64,000 bases of DNA from Oscillospiraceae bacterium (lineage in GTDB: Bacteria; Bacillota; Clostridia; Oscillospirales; Acutalibacteraceae): positions 124,001 through 188,000 of the forward strand of contig SVON01000001.1 in assembly GCA_015066365.1 (NCBI GenBank). Direction: 5' to 3'. Both the position numbers and the translations under genes were made by a program. Shown here in pieces: positions 56,679 to 63,908 of this stretch (positions are counted from its first letter, which is position 1; each line of letters opens with the position of its first letter). The notes beneath the pieces were generated by a model. The model was not told the DNA's origin, ran no database searches, and worked only from the letters and a program-made list of their open reading frames with translations.

Positions 56679-57191
56679 TTATAGGGTCAAACTGGGTGCG
56701 GAATACACCCGGGTGGCCAACTCACGATCCAACAGATACAAGCTCTTGGGATCGTCGCCAAATAACTTGAACTGGCTGACCATCTTGTCCGCGTTCTCTT
56801 CTTCCTCCAACTGCTCCTTGACGAACCAGTCCAGGAACTGCATCGTGCGAAAATCCCGCACGTCGTAGGCCGCCTCATAGATGGCGTGGATCAGAGAAGT
56901 CACATACCGCTCGTGCTTGGCTCCCGCCAAGAGAGGGGCTAAATGACCGTCAAACACCTCGCTTGGCTTGTCGATGGCCTTCAGCTCCACCGGAATGCTG
57001 TTGCTCTGCAGATACCGCAGAAACAAAAGTGCGTGGTCACGCTCTTCTTGCGCCTGGATGGTGTACCAGTTGGCAAAGCCATCTAGGTCGTTTTCTGTAT
57101 AATAATTGGCTATATCCAGATACAGATATGCGCTGTAGAACTCTTTGTTGATCTGGTCGTTCAGCAGATCGATGACTTTTTTATCCAACAT
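56679..57191 (-). CDS. ftn: Ferritin
   Basis: A 170-residue non-heme ferritin that stores iron as a 24-mer cage. Ferroxidase ligands sit in DQINKEFYSAY near residue 17 (Glu), QAQEERDHALLF near 49 (Glu, His) and the EQLEEEENADK stretch near 128. The start has GGGGAGGATGG. It is last in the perR-rbr-ftn operon, linking iron storage to peroxide response. Confidence 0.95.
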   Translation of the reverse strand: MLDKKVIDLLNDQINKEFYSAYLYLDIANYYTENDLDGFANWYTIQAQEERDHALLFLRYLQSNSIPVELKAIDKPSEVFDGHLAPLLAGAKHERYVTSLIHAIYEAAYDVRDFRTMQFLDWFVKEQLEEEENADKMVSQFKLFGDDPKSLYLLDRELATRVYSAPSLTL

Positions 57192-57219
57192 AGTTCCATC
57201 CTCCCCAATAGAGTTCTAA

Positions 57220-57762
57220 TTAACCGAAATACCGCTTCAGCAGGCCCTCGAAAGCCTTGCCGTGGCGGGCTTCGTCGCGGGCCATCTCGTGGACCGTGTC
57301 GTGGATGGCATCCAGACCCAGTTCCTTTGCCTTCTTCGCCAACTCAAACTTGCCTTCGGTGGCACCATTCTCAGCATCCACCCGCATCTCCAGGTTCTTC
57401 TTGGTGCTGTCGGTCAGCACCTCGCCCAGCAGCTCGGCAAACTTAGCCGCATGCTCTGCCTCTTCATAAGCAGCCTTTTCCCAGTACAGACCGATCTCAG
57501 GATAGCCCTCACGGTGGGCTACACGAGCCATCGCCAGATACATACCTACCTCAGAGCACTCGCCGGCAAAGTTGGAGCGCAGACCCTCGATAATCTCCGG
57601 GTCAACGCCCTGAGCCACACCGACAACGTGCTCAGCCGCCCAGGTCTTGGGACCGGACTGCTCTTTGAACTTATCCGCGGTCACACCGCAAACAGGGCAC
57701 AGATGAGGAGCCTCATCACCATTGTGGACATAACCGCAGACAGAACAGACAAACTTTTTCAT
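57220..57762 (-). CDS. Reverse rubrerythrin (N-terminal rubredoxin, C-terminal diiron)
   Basis: A 180-residue peroxide-reducing enzyme. The rubredoxin domain comes first, at residues 5-30 (CSVCGYVH...CPVCGV), and the diiron ferritin-like four-helix domain follows ([46 protein letters not shown]). This order is the 'reverse' rubrerythrin of Clostridium, which reduces H2O2 and oxygen in anaerobes. The start has GGAGG. It is 28 bases before ftn and 31 after perR. Confidence 0.95.
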   Translation of the reverse strand: MKKFVCSVCGYVHNGDEAPHLCPVCGVTADKFKEQSGPKTWAAEHVVGVAQGVDPEIIEGLRSNFAGECSEVGMYLAMARVAHREGYPEIGLYWEKAAYEEAEHAAKFAELLGEVLTDSTKKNLEMRVDAENGATEGKFELAKKAKELGLDAIHDTVHEMARDEARHGKAFEGLLKRYFG

Positions 57763-57792
57763 AACTGATAACCTCCAAAAATTTTGTTTGAT

Positions 57793-58200
57793 TTATTTAC
57801 TTGCAATTGGGACACTTGCCGCTGAAGTAGATCCCCTTCCCTTCCGCTGGAAGCCTACGGGAATCAGCTGACTCACCAACCTCTCATCCAGCGAAAAATC
57901 GGCGATGCCGCCGCAATAGCGGCAGTGGAAGTGGCCGTGGAGCGCGGTATCGGCATCGTAGTGCCGCTCACCGGTATCCATCGCCAGTTCCAGCACCAGC
58001 CCTGCCTCCACCAAAGCGTGTAATGAATTATACACCGTGGTTTTTGAGAAGGTTGGATGCTTTTTCACCAGCGCCTCATACACCGTGTCCGCCGAAGGGT
58101 GGGTCCGATGCCGATACAAATAATCGTAAACCGCCAAGCGCTGGGTGGTGGGACGTATCCCCTGCTCGCACAACAACTCAGCCATCTGTTTTTGTGTCAT
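57793..58200 (-). CDS. perR: Fur-family peroxide regulator PerR, C-terminus frameshifted
   Basis: A 135-residue Fur-family regulator; PerR represses peroxide-defence genes until its metal-bound His residues are oxidised. The winged helix is QGIRPTTQRLAVYDYL, TVYEALVKKHPTFSKTTVYNSLHALVEAG; the metal region has HFHCRYCGGIADF. After GFQRKGRG the last 12 residues read STSAASVPIASK, which is not Fur-like. Reading one base back, at 57834-57838, the DNA encodes GIYFSGKCPNCK and a stop, which is the normal Fur-family end with the second zinc Cys pair. So one base seems to be missing. Of two adjacent ATGs, 58200 is better placed from GGGAGG. Confidence 0.9.
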   Translation of the reverse strand: MTQKQMAELLCEQGIRPTTQRLAVYDYLYRHRTHPSADTVYEALVKKHPTFSKTTVYNSLHALVEAGLVLELAMDTGERHYDADTALHGHFHCRYCGGIADFSLDERLVSQLIPVGFQRKGRGSTSAASVPIASK

Positions 58201-58228
58201 CATCGTTCCTCCCTTCAGAATTTTGTTT

Positions 58229-58243
58229 TTGTAATCATTCGTT
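58229..58243. promoter_or_regulatory. PerR/Fur-type half-degenerate box A
   Basis: TTGTAATCATTCGTT; the left half matches the box, the right is degenerate. It is in the perR leader. Confidence 0.45.
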
Positions 58244-58245
58244 GT

Positions 58246-58260
58246 TTGTAACGATTACAA
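58246..58260. promoter_or_regulatory. PerR/Fur-type box B at the perR promoter
   Basis: TTGTAACGATTACAA, a 7-1-7 inverted repeat with one mismatch, close to the Fur-family consensus TTATAATnATTATAA. It begins four bases beyond the -10 box, over the transcription start, and is the likely autorepression site. Confidence 0.8.
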
Positions 58261-58264
58261 ACAA

Positions 58265-58293
58265 ATAATACACGATGATTTTCGATTTGTCAA
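58265..58293 (-). promoter_or_regulatory. Promoter of perR-rbr-ftn
   Basis: TTGACA (58288-58293) and TATTAT (58265-58270) on the minus strand, spacer 17. Confidence 0.85.
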
Positions 58294-58312
58294 TAGGTTT
58301 TTTGAAAAAAGT

Positions 58313-58327
58313 TTGTAATCATTACAA
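58313..58327. promoter_or_regulatory. PerR/Fur-type box C upstream of the promoter
   Basis: TTGTAATCATTACAA, a perfect 7-1-7 palindrome (8-bp arms with flanking T/A). It lies 20 bases upstream of the -35 box and right beside the pfp terminator. Confidence 0.75.
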
Positions 58328-58328
58328 A

Positions 58329-58365
58329 AAAGATCGCACCACCCAACACAGGCGGTGCGGTCTTT
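58329..58365 (-). terminator. Terminator of the phosphofructokinase gene
   Basis: 12-bp stem AAAGACCGCACC/GGTGCGATCTTT (one G-T pair) with a T run on the minus strand, two bases past the stop. Confidence 0.85.
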
Positions 58366-58366
58366 G

Positions 58367-59575
58367 TTATTCCTTAATAATAAAGTGTCGAGCAAGACCA
58401 TTTTCGGTAAGGATATTTGGCTCACCGATAATTAGAGGGCGGATATACTCCAGCGCCGCCGGTAATACGTCATTGCCTGCCTCGTTGATCCACTCACGGG
58501 GCACGTATTTGATCTTATTGGCTACATCGCACACCGGCACGATGCCGTAGGAAGGGATATAATCCTGCGTATTTCGGCTCACGATAGCGCTCACCATCCC
58601 GGTGTGGCCCTGTGCCGCCGCTTTCACCGACACGGCACCCAGGGACTCCGCCTCGGTCAAATCGGTCTCAGAAGCGATGTGAGCAGCACAACGCTGCAGG
58701 ATGTTCAGCTCCACCGAGCGCACCTTGCACCCGATGCGCTCCCGCACCAGTTCTTCCAGGCACTTACCCACACCGGACAAATACTTATGACCAAAATTAT
58801 CCACCTTGCCGGACTGGTAATTCTCCAGAGAATCCAACTCCACGCCCTCGGACACCGCCACAATCACCGTACGGCTCTTCTTTTGAGCCTGCTGCACGTC
58901 TTTGATAAAGCGGTCAGCCGTAAACTCCACCTCCGGCAAATACACCAAATGCGGGGCATCACAGCCAAACAGACGGGGCAGCGCCGCCGAGGCGGTCAGC
59001 CAGCCGGTGTCACGGCCCATAATCTCCACAATCAACACACTATCCAACTCGTACACGGTGCAGTCGCGGATCATCTCCCACATAGAGGTAGCCACGAACT
59101 TCGCCGCCGAACCATAACCAGGCGTGTGATCCATCAGGCACAGATCGTTGTCGATGGTCTTAGGCACGCCCATCACGCGAATGGGGCTATCCACCGAGGC
59201 AAAATAAGCAGAGAGCTTGTCCACCGTATCCATAGAATCGTTACCGCCGATGTAGAAAAACGCACCGATATCGTGCTTCTCCAGGGTGGCGCGGATCTGC
59301 TCATACACCTCGGGGGCTTTCTCAGCGGTCGGCAGTTTATACCGGCAGGAACGAAGCGCCGCCGATGGGGTCTGACGCAACAGCTTCTGCTGTTCGTCAG
59401 TATCTAGCTGCTCGTTTAGATTGACCAATCGATCGTTGAGAATCCCTTCAATACCGTTGAGCGAACCGTAAACCACGTCCACCTTATCCCATAAGCGTGC
59501 CTGGCGATAGACGCCCAGCAAAGATGCATTGATAACGGCGGTGGGACCGCCGGATTGTGCAACAACTACGTTCAT
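58367..59575 (-). CDS. pfp: 6-phosphofructokinase, probably PPi-dependent
   Basis: A 402-residue phosphofructokinase. VVAQSGGPTAVINAS opens the fold, FYIGGNDSMDT near residue 107 and PKTIDNDLCLMDHTPGYGSA near 140 carry the catalytic Asp residues, and MGRDTGWLTA near 186 binds substrate. The NDS and PKTIDND pattern with Lys in the latter is typical of PPi-using enzymes rather than ATP-PfkA. This would save ATP in glycolysis, which fits anaerobes. It starts at 59575 with GAGGG upstream. It stands alone between mgtE and perR. Confidence 0.88.
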   Translation of the reverse strand: MNVVVAQSGGPTAVINASLLGVYRQARLWDKVDVVYGSLNGIEGILNDRLVNLNEQLDTDEQQKLLRQTPSAALRSCRYKLPTAEKAPEVYEQIRATLEKHDIGAFFYIGGNDSMDTVDKLSAYFASVDSPIRVMGVPKTIDNDLCLMDHTPGYGSAAKFVATSMWEMIRDCTVYELDSVLIVEIMGRDTGWLTASAALPRLFGCDAPHLVYLPEVEFTADRFIKDVQQAQKKSRTVIVAVSEGVELDSLENYQSGKVDNFGHKYLSGVGKCLEELVRERIGCKVRSVELNILQRCAAHIASETDLTEAESLGAVSVKAAAQGHTGMVSAIVSRNTQDYIPSYGIVPVCDVANKIKYVPREWINEAGNDVLPAALEYIRPLIIGEPNILTENGLARHFIIKE

Positions 59576-59587
59576 AATAGCCCTCCA

Positions 59588-60991
59588 TTAATTCATTACA
59601 GAAATCAGGAACACCCAAGCCAGGCCATAATAGGCCACCACCGCCACCAGGTCGTTAAAGGTGGTGATCAGAGGTCCGGAAGCCACCGCCGGGTCAACCT
59701 TTATCTTTTTGAACAACATCGGAATCAGCGTACCGGTCAAACTGGATACGGTCATCGCTAACACCATCGCCAAGCCAATACACCCGGAGGTGGCAAAGGC
59801 GGCGGAAGCCGGATTACCCTTTAACAGCCAGATATACAAACCGATCAGGCCGGTGGAAATGGCGCCCAGCACGGTGCCGTTACAGAGGCCGACCCGCAGC
59901 TCTTTCATCACTAAGGAAAAGCTCTGCTTGCCGCTAAGCTCTTCGTCCATCAACACTCGAATGGTAACCGCCAAAGACTGGGTACCCACGTTGCCGGCCA
60001 TAGAGAGGATCAGCGACTGGAAACAGACGATCAACGTAAGACTACTGACCACCGTCTCAAACATACCTACCACCGTAGATACGCCAAGACCCAAAAACAG
60101 GAGTATCACCAACCACGGAATACGCTTACGCATACTCTGACCCAACGGCTCGTTTAAGTCTTCCTCTGCGGTCAGACCGGCCAAACGGGCGTAGTCCTCA
60201 CCCATCTCCTCGTCCACGACCTCCACGATATCCTGAGCCGTGATAACGCCTAATAAGCGGTTGTCTGCGTCCAGAACCGGAATAGAGTCCTCGGAATAGT
60301 CTTTTAGCTCCTCAATACAGGAGTCGATTGACTGGGTGGCATACACGAAAGGATACGACGTGACGATCAAATCTTCCAAAACCACATCGGTGCGGGCGAT
60401 AATCAAATCTTTTAAGTCGATAGCGCCGTAGAAAATACCATCCTCATCCAACGTATAGATTGTAGCAATATTATCATTGTCCGCCGCTTGGCGCACCAAA
60501 GATTTCATTGCCTCGCGGATGGTACACTCCCGGGATACCGCCACATAGTTGGTGGTCATCCGGCTACCGATCTGCTCGTCTTCGTAGGAATCGATCAACT
60601 GGATGTCTTCTGCTGCATCGGGATCCATCAATTCCAACAGCTCGCGGCGCTTGTCCTCGTCCAGTTCGTCCAGTACGTCCACCGCATCGTCGGCGTCCAT
60701 ACCCTCGATAACGTCTGCTGCCATTTCGGCATCCAGCTCTTCGATATAGGTACCCACGTCTTCTAGATAAGCGAAAACGTCACTGGTACGCTCCAAACCA
60801 AGAATGCGGTACATACGGCGCCGGTCTGCCCCTGACAACTGCTCCAGCAGGTCAGCCAGATCGCCATCGTGATAGTCTTCCATCTCCTGCCGCAATTCTG
60901 CAATAGGACGGCGGGAACGAAGCAGCGCAATCAGCTCTTCGGTATAATCGGGGCGTTCCTGTGCCCCATGCACTTTGATTTCTTCTGCCAT
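59588..60991 (-). CDS. mgtE: Magnesium transporter MgtE
   Basis: A 467-residue Mg2+ channel: an N-terminal alpha-helical domain (residues 1-125, LLRSRRPIAELRQEMEDYH), two CBS domains (about 130-260, IEDxx-type with DAAEDIQLIDS and ALDLKDLI) that gate on Mg2+, and a five-helix membrane domain (RIPWLVILLFLGLG; NVGTQSLAVTIR; PASAAFATSGCIGLA). The ATG at 60991 has GGGAGG about ten bases before. Its leader has a separate small ORF. It is not preceded by a recognisable M-box. Confidence 0.95.
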   Translation of the reverse strand: MAEEIKVHGAQERPDYTEELIALLRSRRPIAELRQEMEDYHDGDLADLLEQLSGADRRRMYRILGLERTSDVFAYLEDVGTYIEELDAEMAADVIEGMDADDAVDVLDELDEDKRRELLELMDPDAAEDIQLIDSYEDEQIGSRMTTNYVAVSRECTIREAMKSLVRQAADNDNIATIYTLDEDGIFYGAIDLKDLIIARTDVVLEDLIVTSYPFVYATQSIDSCIEELKDYSEDSIPVLDADNRLLGVITAQDIVEVVDEEMGEDYARLAGLTAEEDLNEPLGQSMRKRIPWLVILLFLGLGVSTVVGMFETVVSSLTLIVCFQSLILSMAGNVGTQSLAVTIRVLMDEELSGKQSFSLVMKELRVGLCNGTVLGAISTGLIGLYIWLLKGNPASAAFATSGCIGLAMVLAMTVSSLTGTLIPMLFKKIKVDPAVASGPLITTFNDLVAVVAYYGLAWVFLISVMN

Positions 60992-61052
60992 AAAAAATAG
61001 ACCTCCCGTCACATAGAATGAGCCAGGCGGTCTGTACGGAAAATAGGCGCAC

Positions 61053-61133
61053 TTAATCCAGGTGTGCCCGGTGACCCATACAGATCGCAATCACAAAAAT
61101 ACACCGTCGAGGAGGAACGGGATTGTTCTCCAT
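61053..61133 (-). CDS. mgtE leader peptide (26 codons)
   Basis: A small ORF in the mgtE leader, too short for standard gene calls. The ATG (61133) has AAGGTG seven bases upstream, a strong site. The peptide starts MENNPVPPRRC, then a hydrophobic IFVIAICMG and ends HRAHLD. The N-terminus parallels enterobacterial MgtL (MEPDPTPLPRRR). The Pro codons overlap TCCCGT and CCTCC (61111-61122), which could pair with the mgtE ribosome site ACGGGA(GG) at 61003-61010. A hairpin (61029-61039 with 61076-61086) encloses its stop. Translation is plausible, not proven. Confidence 0.62.
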   Translation of the reverse strand: MENNPVPPRRCIFVIAICMGHRAHLD

Positions 61134-61169
61134 AATGAATCACCTTCCTTTCATAAAAACCTACCTTAT

Positions 61170-61198
61170 ATTATATTAATAACTGCCGATTTTTGCAA
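61170..61198 (-). promoter_or_regulatory. Promoter of the mgtE leader and mgtE
   Basis: TTGCAA (61193-61198) and TATAAT (61170-61175) on the minus strand, spacer 17. It gives a leader of about 170 bases before mgtE. Confidence 0.78.
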
Positions 61199-61255
61199 CC
61201 CCTGAATGAAAATTTCTAAAAAAGAAAAATTTCTGAAGTTTTTTTGAAAAAGGGG

Positions 61256-61284
61256 TTGACATTTGTGTTTTTATTTGCTATTAT
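61256..61284 (+). promoter_or_regulatory. Promoter of tRNA-Ala
   Basis: TTGACA (61256-61261) and TATTAT (61279-61284), spacer 17, 23 bases before the tRNA. Confidence 0.88.
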
Positions 61285-61307
61285 AGCACTCGTTCCGAGC
61301 AACATAT

Positions 61308-61383
<76 letters not shown>

Positions 61384-61384
61384 A

Positions 61385-61436
61385 GAAACAACCCGCGAAG
61401 CCTTGATTTTTTCGGCTTCGCGGGTTGTTTCTTTAT
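61385..61436 (+). terminator. Terminator of tRNA-Ala
   Basis: 18-bp stem GAAACAACCCGCGAAGCC/GGCTTCGCGGGTTGTTTC around an 11-base loop with T-rich tail, immediately after the CCA end. Confidence 0.88.
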
Positions 61437-61629
61437 TTTCGCAAATTCTCTAATATAGCGCAACGCTTTTTCTATTTCGCCGTCAAATACTCCACCAAAA
61501 TAAAATATGGGTCGATCTCCTTTTGGAATTTCCGCACAAATGCGCGGTCGGCAATATTAGATCACAGGATTTGGCAACGAACTCCTCGAAGAGTTCCTAT
61601 AATTTGTAGGAAAACTTTCGCGTTTCCTC
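61437..61629. other. Intergenic stretch with no recognised gene
   Basis: This 193-base stretch holds no supported gene. An inverted repeat GAACTC...GAGTTC lies at 61579-61596. A minus-strand open stretch ending near 61440 resembles protein sequence but has no start codon with a ribosome site, so it may be a gene remnant. Confidence 0.45.
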
Positions 61630-61657
61630 TTGACAAAACAGTTTTGTCAACTATAAT
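61630..61657 (+). promoter_or_regulatory. Promoter with a 21-bp palindromic operator, antiporter gene
   Basis: TTGACA (61630-61635) and TATAAT (61652-61657), spacer 16. A perfect palindrome TTGACAAAAC-A-GTTTTGTCAA (61630-61650) covers the -35 box and most of the spacer. A repressor site is likely. Confidence 0.8.
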
Positions 61658-61673
61658 CTATGTAGACGGTTTC

Positions 61674-61815
61674 GTCTGCAACACTTTCTCTGTGGGGGAG
61701 TAGCAAGCGCCCTTTGTGCGTAGCAAGTCAACAACCTCGATTTTTATAATCTGGCTTGTTTTAAATTGCGAGACTCACGTTAGCTGTCATCGGCTATACG
61801 TGGAGTCTTTTTTAT
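61674..61815 (+). ncRNA. yybP-ykoY (manganese) riboswitch
   Basis: The aptamer shows the diagnostic GGGGGAGTAGC (61694-61704) and AGTCAACAA segments. P1 is GTCTGCAA (61674-61681) with TTGCGAGAC (61766-61774). The 3' strand also forms the terminator AGACTCACGT/ACGTGGAGTCT (61771-61808) with a T run, so the two structures exclude each other. Mn2+ binding should favour P1 and read-through, as known for this RNA class. Confidence 0.9.
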
Positions 61816-61820
61816 TTGAC

Positions 61821-61854
61821 ACCGAGTATGGCAGATGCCAGCTCGGTATTTTTT
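61821..61854 (+). terminator. Second hairpin terminator in the riboswitch leader
   Basis: Stem ACCGAG/CTCGGT with inner TGG/CCA and a six-T run, six bases after the first terminator's T run. It lies before the antiporter RBS. Confidence 0.65.
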
Positions 61855-61903
61855 ATGCCAAAAGGCACGCGCACCCCAATATTATTAAAGGAGGAATTCC
61901 CCC

Positions 61904-62908
61904 ATGAGTCTACCCATCGTATTTCTATTCTATTTCTTATCCTCTGCCGCGTTGGTGTATTTTTCCATCAAGTGCGCCGACTATGTGGACCTGCTGGATA
62001 AGAAAACCAGCATGTCCGGCGCCTTTATCGGCGGCGTCATTCTGGCCGCTGTCACCTCCCTACCCGAACTGATCACCAGCATTTCCGCCCTTTCTATCGG
62101 TAATGAAGGCTTAATCATCGGTAACGTGCTGGGAAGCAACATCTTTAACCTGTGCATCTTTGGCAGTTTGACCGCCTTGTCGGTTAGAGCCTTTGCTAAG
62201 TGCAAAATGGGCCGGGCTCATCTGGCTACCCTTCTGTGCACGATTATTGCAGACGTCTTAATGATCGCAACGCTGCTGTTGGATCCCAAGTATACCCGCA
62301 TCCCCGGTATTGAGATCAATGCCGCCTCGCTGGTTATTCTGATCATCTACTTTGTTTCTTTACGGTATTTGTCTGCAGACGAGACCGAGAATGACGAAGA
62401 GGACACCTCTCCCCTCACCGTCAAGCAGATCGTGATCCGTATGATCCTAATGGCGCTTGGTCTGGTCGTTATGAGCTTTGTGGTAACCTGCTTTGCCGAC
62501 AAGATTCAAAAGGGCATCCCTGGTATCGGTTCTTCTCTGACCGGTGCTCTTTTCCTGGGCATTACCACCTCTCTGCCGGAACTCACCTCCAGCATCACCC
62601 TGGTGCGTCGTCGCAACTTTAACGCCATGGTGGGCAACGTGGTGGGCAGTAATATGTTCAATTTCACCATCTTCAGCGTTGCTGATTTCTTTGCCGGAAA
62701 GACCATTATCTACCAGCAGAGCGACGCTTCGATGATGATGATCTATTTCGGCATCACCTCTACGGTTCTGGTTAGCGCATCGATACTATTGCAGAACAAA
62801 CTCAAGCAGTCTGCCCCCGAAAAGAAAAGCAAGCTGTTTATCTACGCCCTGCTTGGCCTCGGCGTTTGCGCCTCGTACATCACCTCGTTGGCTCTGGGCG
62901 CTGTTTAA
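61904..62908 (+). CDS. Cation antiporter of the CaCA family, probable Mn2+ exporter
   Basis: A 334-residue membrane protein with about ten helices and two inverted alpha repeats: GGVILAAVTSLPELITS near residue 42 with GNVLGSNIFNL near 78, and GITTSLPELTSSI near 222 with GNVVGSNMFNF near 245. CaCA proteins exchange Ca2+ for Na+ or H+. The manganese riboswitch ahead of it suggests that Mn2+ export is a main role; this is inference from context. AAAGGAGGAATTCCCCC precedes the ATG. It is followed by a terminator. Confidence 0.9.
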   Translation: MSLPIVFLFYFLSSAALVYFSIKCADYVDLLDKKTSMSGAFIGGVILAAVTSLPELITSISALSIGNEGLIIGNVLGSNIFNLCIFGSLTALSVRAFAKCKMGRAHLATLLCTIIADVLMIATLLLDPKYTRIPGIEINAASLVILIIYFVSLRYLSADETENDEEDTSPLTVKQIVIRMILMALGLVVMSFVVTCFADKIQKGIPGIGSSLTGALFLGITTSLPELTSSITLVRRRNFNAMVGNVVGSNMFNFTIFSVADFFAGKTIIYQQSDASMMMIYFGITSTVLVSASILLQNKLKQSAPEKKSKLFIYALLGLGVCASYITSLALGAV

Positions 62909-62917
62909 TATGGCACA

Positions 62918-62953
62918 AAAAAGCCGTGCTGCATCATGCAGCACGGCTTTTTC
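62918..62953. terminator. Bidirectional terminator of the antiporter and spoVM
   Basis: 17-bp near-perfect stem AAAAAGCCGTGCTGCAT/ATGCAGCACGGCTTTTT with a single-base centre. Confidence 0.9.
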
Positions 62954-62955
62954 TT

Positions 62956-63051
62956 TTAGAATTCAAAGGGTTCCTTACGGATTCCAAACAGACGGCGCAA
63001 AATACCGCTGAGCACCTTTGGACTTTTGACCACAACCACACGCACAGCCAT
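62956..63051 (-). CDS. spoVM: Stage V sporulation protein SpoVM
   Basis: A 31-residue peptide, too short for usual gene callers. It reads MAVRVVVVKSPKVLSGILRRL and ends FGIRKEPFEF. SpoVM is an amphipathic helix that recognises the convex forespore membrane and recruits SpoIVA for coat assembly; its core (V-K-x-P-K-x-L-x-G-I) is present. The extra KEPFEF tail is not usual. It sits downstream of thiN, as in Bacillus (thiN-spoVM). The ATG has GAGGGGTAGGG. Confidence 0.85.
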   Translation of the reverse strand: MAVRVVVVKSPKVLSGILRRLFGIRKEPFEF

Positions 63052-63060
63052 CCCTACCCC

Positions 63061-63213
63061 TCATCTATGATTACCACCGGAAAGGCCGCATATCACCAAA
63101 GCGATCCCCAATAAAACGATCACCGCCTTGGCCGGCAACACAAAACAGGTCAGCAGACCCACTCCGAAGGATACGAAATACCACTCTTTGCGGCTTCTGC
63201 CACACCTTCTCAT
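63061..63213 (-). CDS. Small membrane protein between thiN and spoVM
   Basis: A 50-residue protein with basic ends and one long hydrophobic stretch (about 11-45, FVSFGVGLLTCFVLPAKAVI then LLGIALVICGLS). GGAGG lies seven bases before its ATG (63213). It lies 65 bases after thiN and nine before spoVM, in the same direction. I do not know the family; co-expression with spoVM suggests a possible spore membrane role, but that is a guess. Confidence 0.65.
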   Translation of the reverse strand: MRRCGRSRKEWYFVSFGVGLLTCFVLPAKAVIVLLGIALVICGLSGGNHR

Positions 63214-63278
63214 ACCGCCACCTCCCATAGACCGTTTCCGGGTCTACTATCAAGGTATGCAGGCAATCCATAAAGGTG

Positions 63279-63908
63279 TTAATCTTTTGAGAGATACATA
63301 AGAAGCGTGCCGGTGCGGAAGGAGACGCAAAAAGACTCCTCTACCGCTTCATTGCTGACACACAGAGAACAATCGGGTGACAAGGTCATATCCGACACGT
63401 CATAAACCATCTCGGTGGCAAACAGACCGGTAACCTCTCCGCCAAAAGCGAAAAAAGACACCTTTTCCTCTTCTTGTGCCCGGAACAGGTAGTGCCCCGG
63501 ACTTAACGGATAGATTTCATTCGTTTCGTCTGCCATAACCACAGCGCATCCCTTATGCACGTACGCCACGGCATCCACAAGAGAAGCCTGCAAGTGATCT
63601 AACCGACCACCGGTGCAGCCTAATAACAAAAAGTCGCGATAGCCGGACTCGTAGCCGATCTCCAACGCTTTGGCTGTGTCGGTTACATCCTTTTTCACCG
63701 GCAAGGTGATGAGCTTAACACCCTCGGGGATAGCAGGAACCGGCATAGAGTCAAAATCCCCTACCAGAACAGACGGCTTTACCCCCATCTGCGCTGCCAG
63801 CTGCCAACCCCCATCGGCGGCGATGACGTAATCGTCCGGCATCAGTAACCCGGCAAGTGCAGCAGGATCACGGTACGGCCCTGCTGAAATGATCACACAA
63901 CGGCTCAT
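63279..63908 (-). CDS. thiN: Thiamine diphosphokinase
   Basis: Makes thiamine diphosphate from thiamine and ATP. The 209 residues have the family signature IAADGGWQLAAQMGVKPSVLVGDFDS near 32-54, KKDVTDTAKALEIG near 75 and LGCTGGRLDHLQASL near 97. ATG 63908 overlaps the rsgA stop (ATGA). This cofactor serves PFOR in the same genome. The usual rpe gene is missing between rsgA and thiN. Confidence 0.94.
   Translation of the reverse strand: MSRCVIISAGPYRDPAALAGLLMPDDYVIAADGGWQLAAQMGVKPSVLVGDFDSMPVPAIPEGVKLITLPVKKDVTDTAKALEIGYESGYRDFLLLGCTGGRLDHLQASLVDAVAYVHKGCAVVMADETNEIYPLSPGHYLFRAQEEEKVSFFAFGGEVTGLFATEMVYDVSDMTLSPDCSLCVSNEAVEESFCVSFRTGTLLMYLSKD

Noticed and set aside
60992..61163. M-box magnesium riboswitch before mgtE
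   Set aside because: None of the conserved M-box segments was recognised; the leader is short and holds an ORF instead.
61440..61600. Protein-like minus-strand stretch reading ADRAFVRKFQKEID
   Set aside because: It has no start with a ribosome site, runs into the tRNA-Ala terminator and would need a frameshift; at most a remnant.
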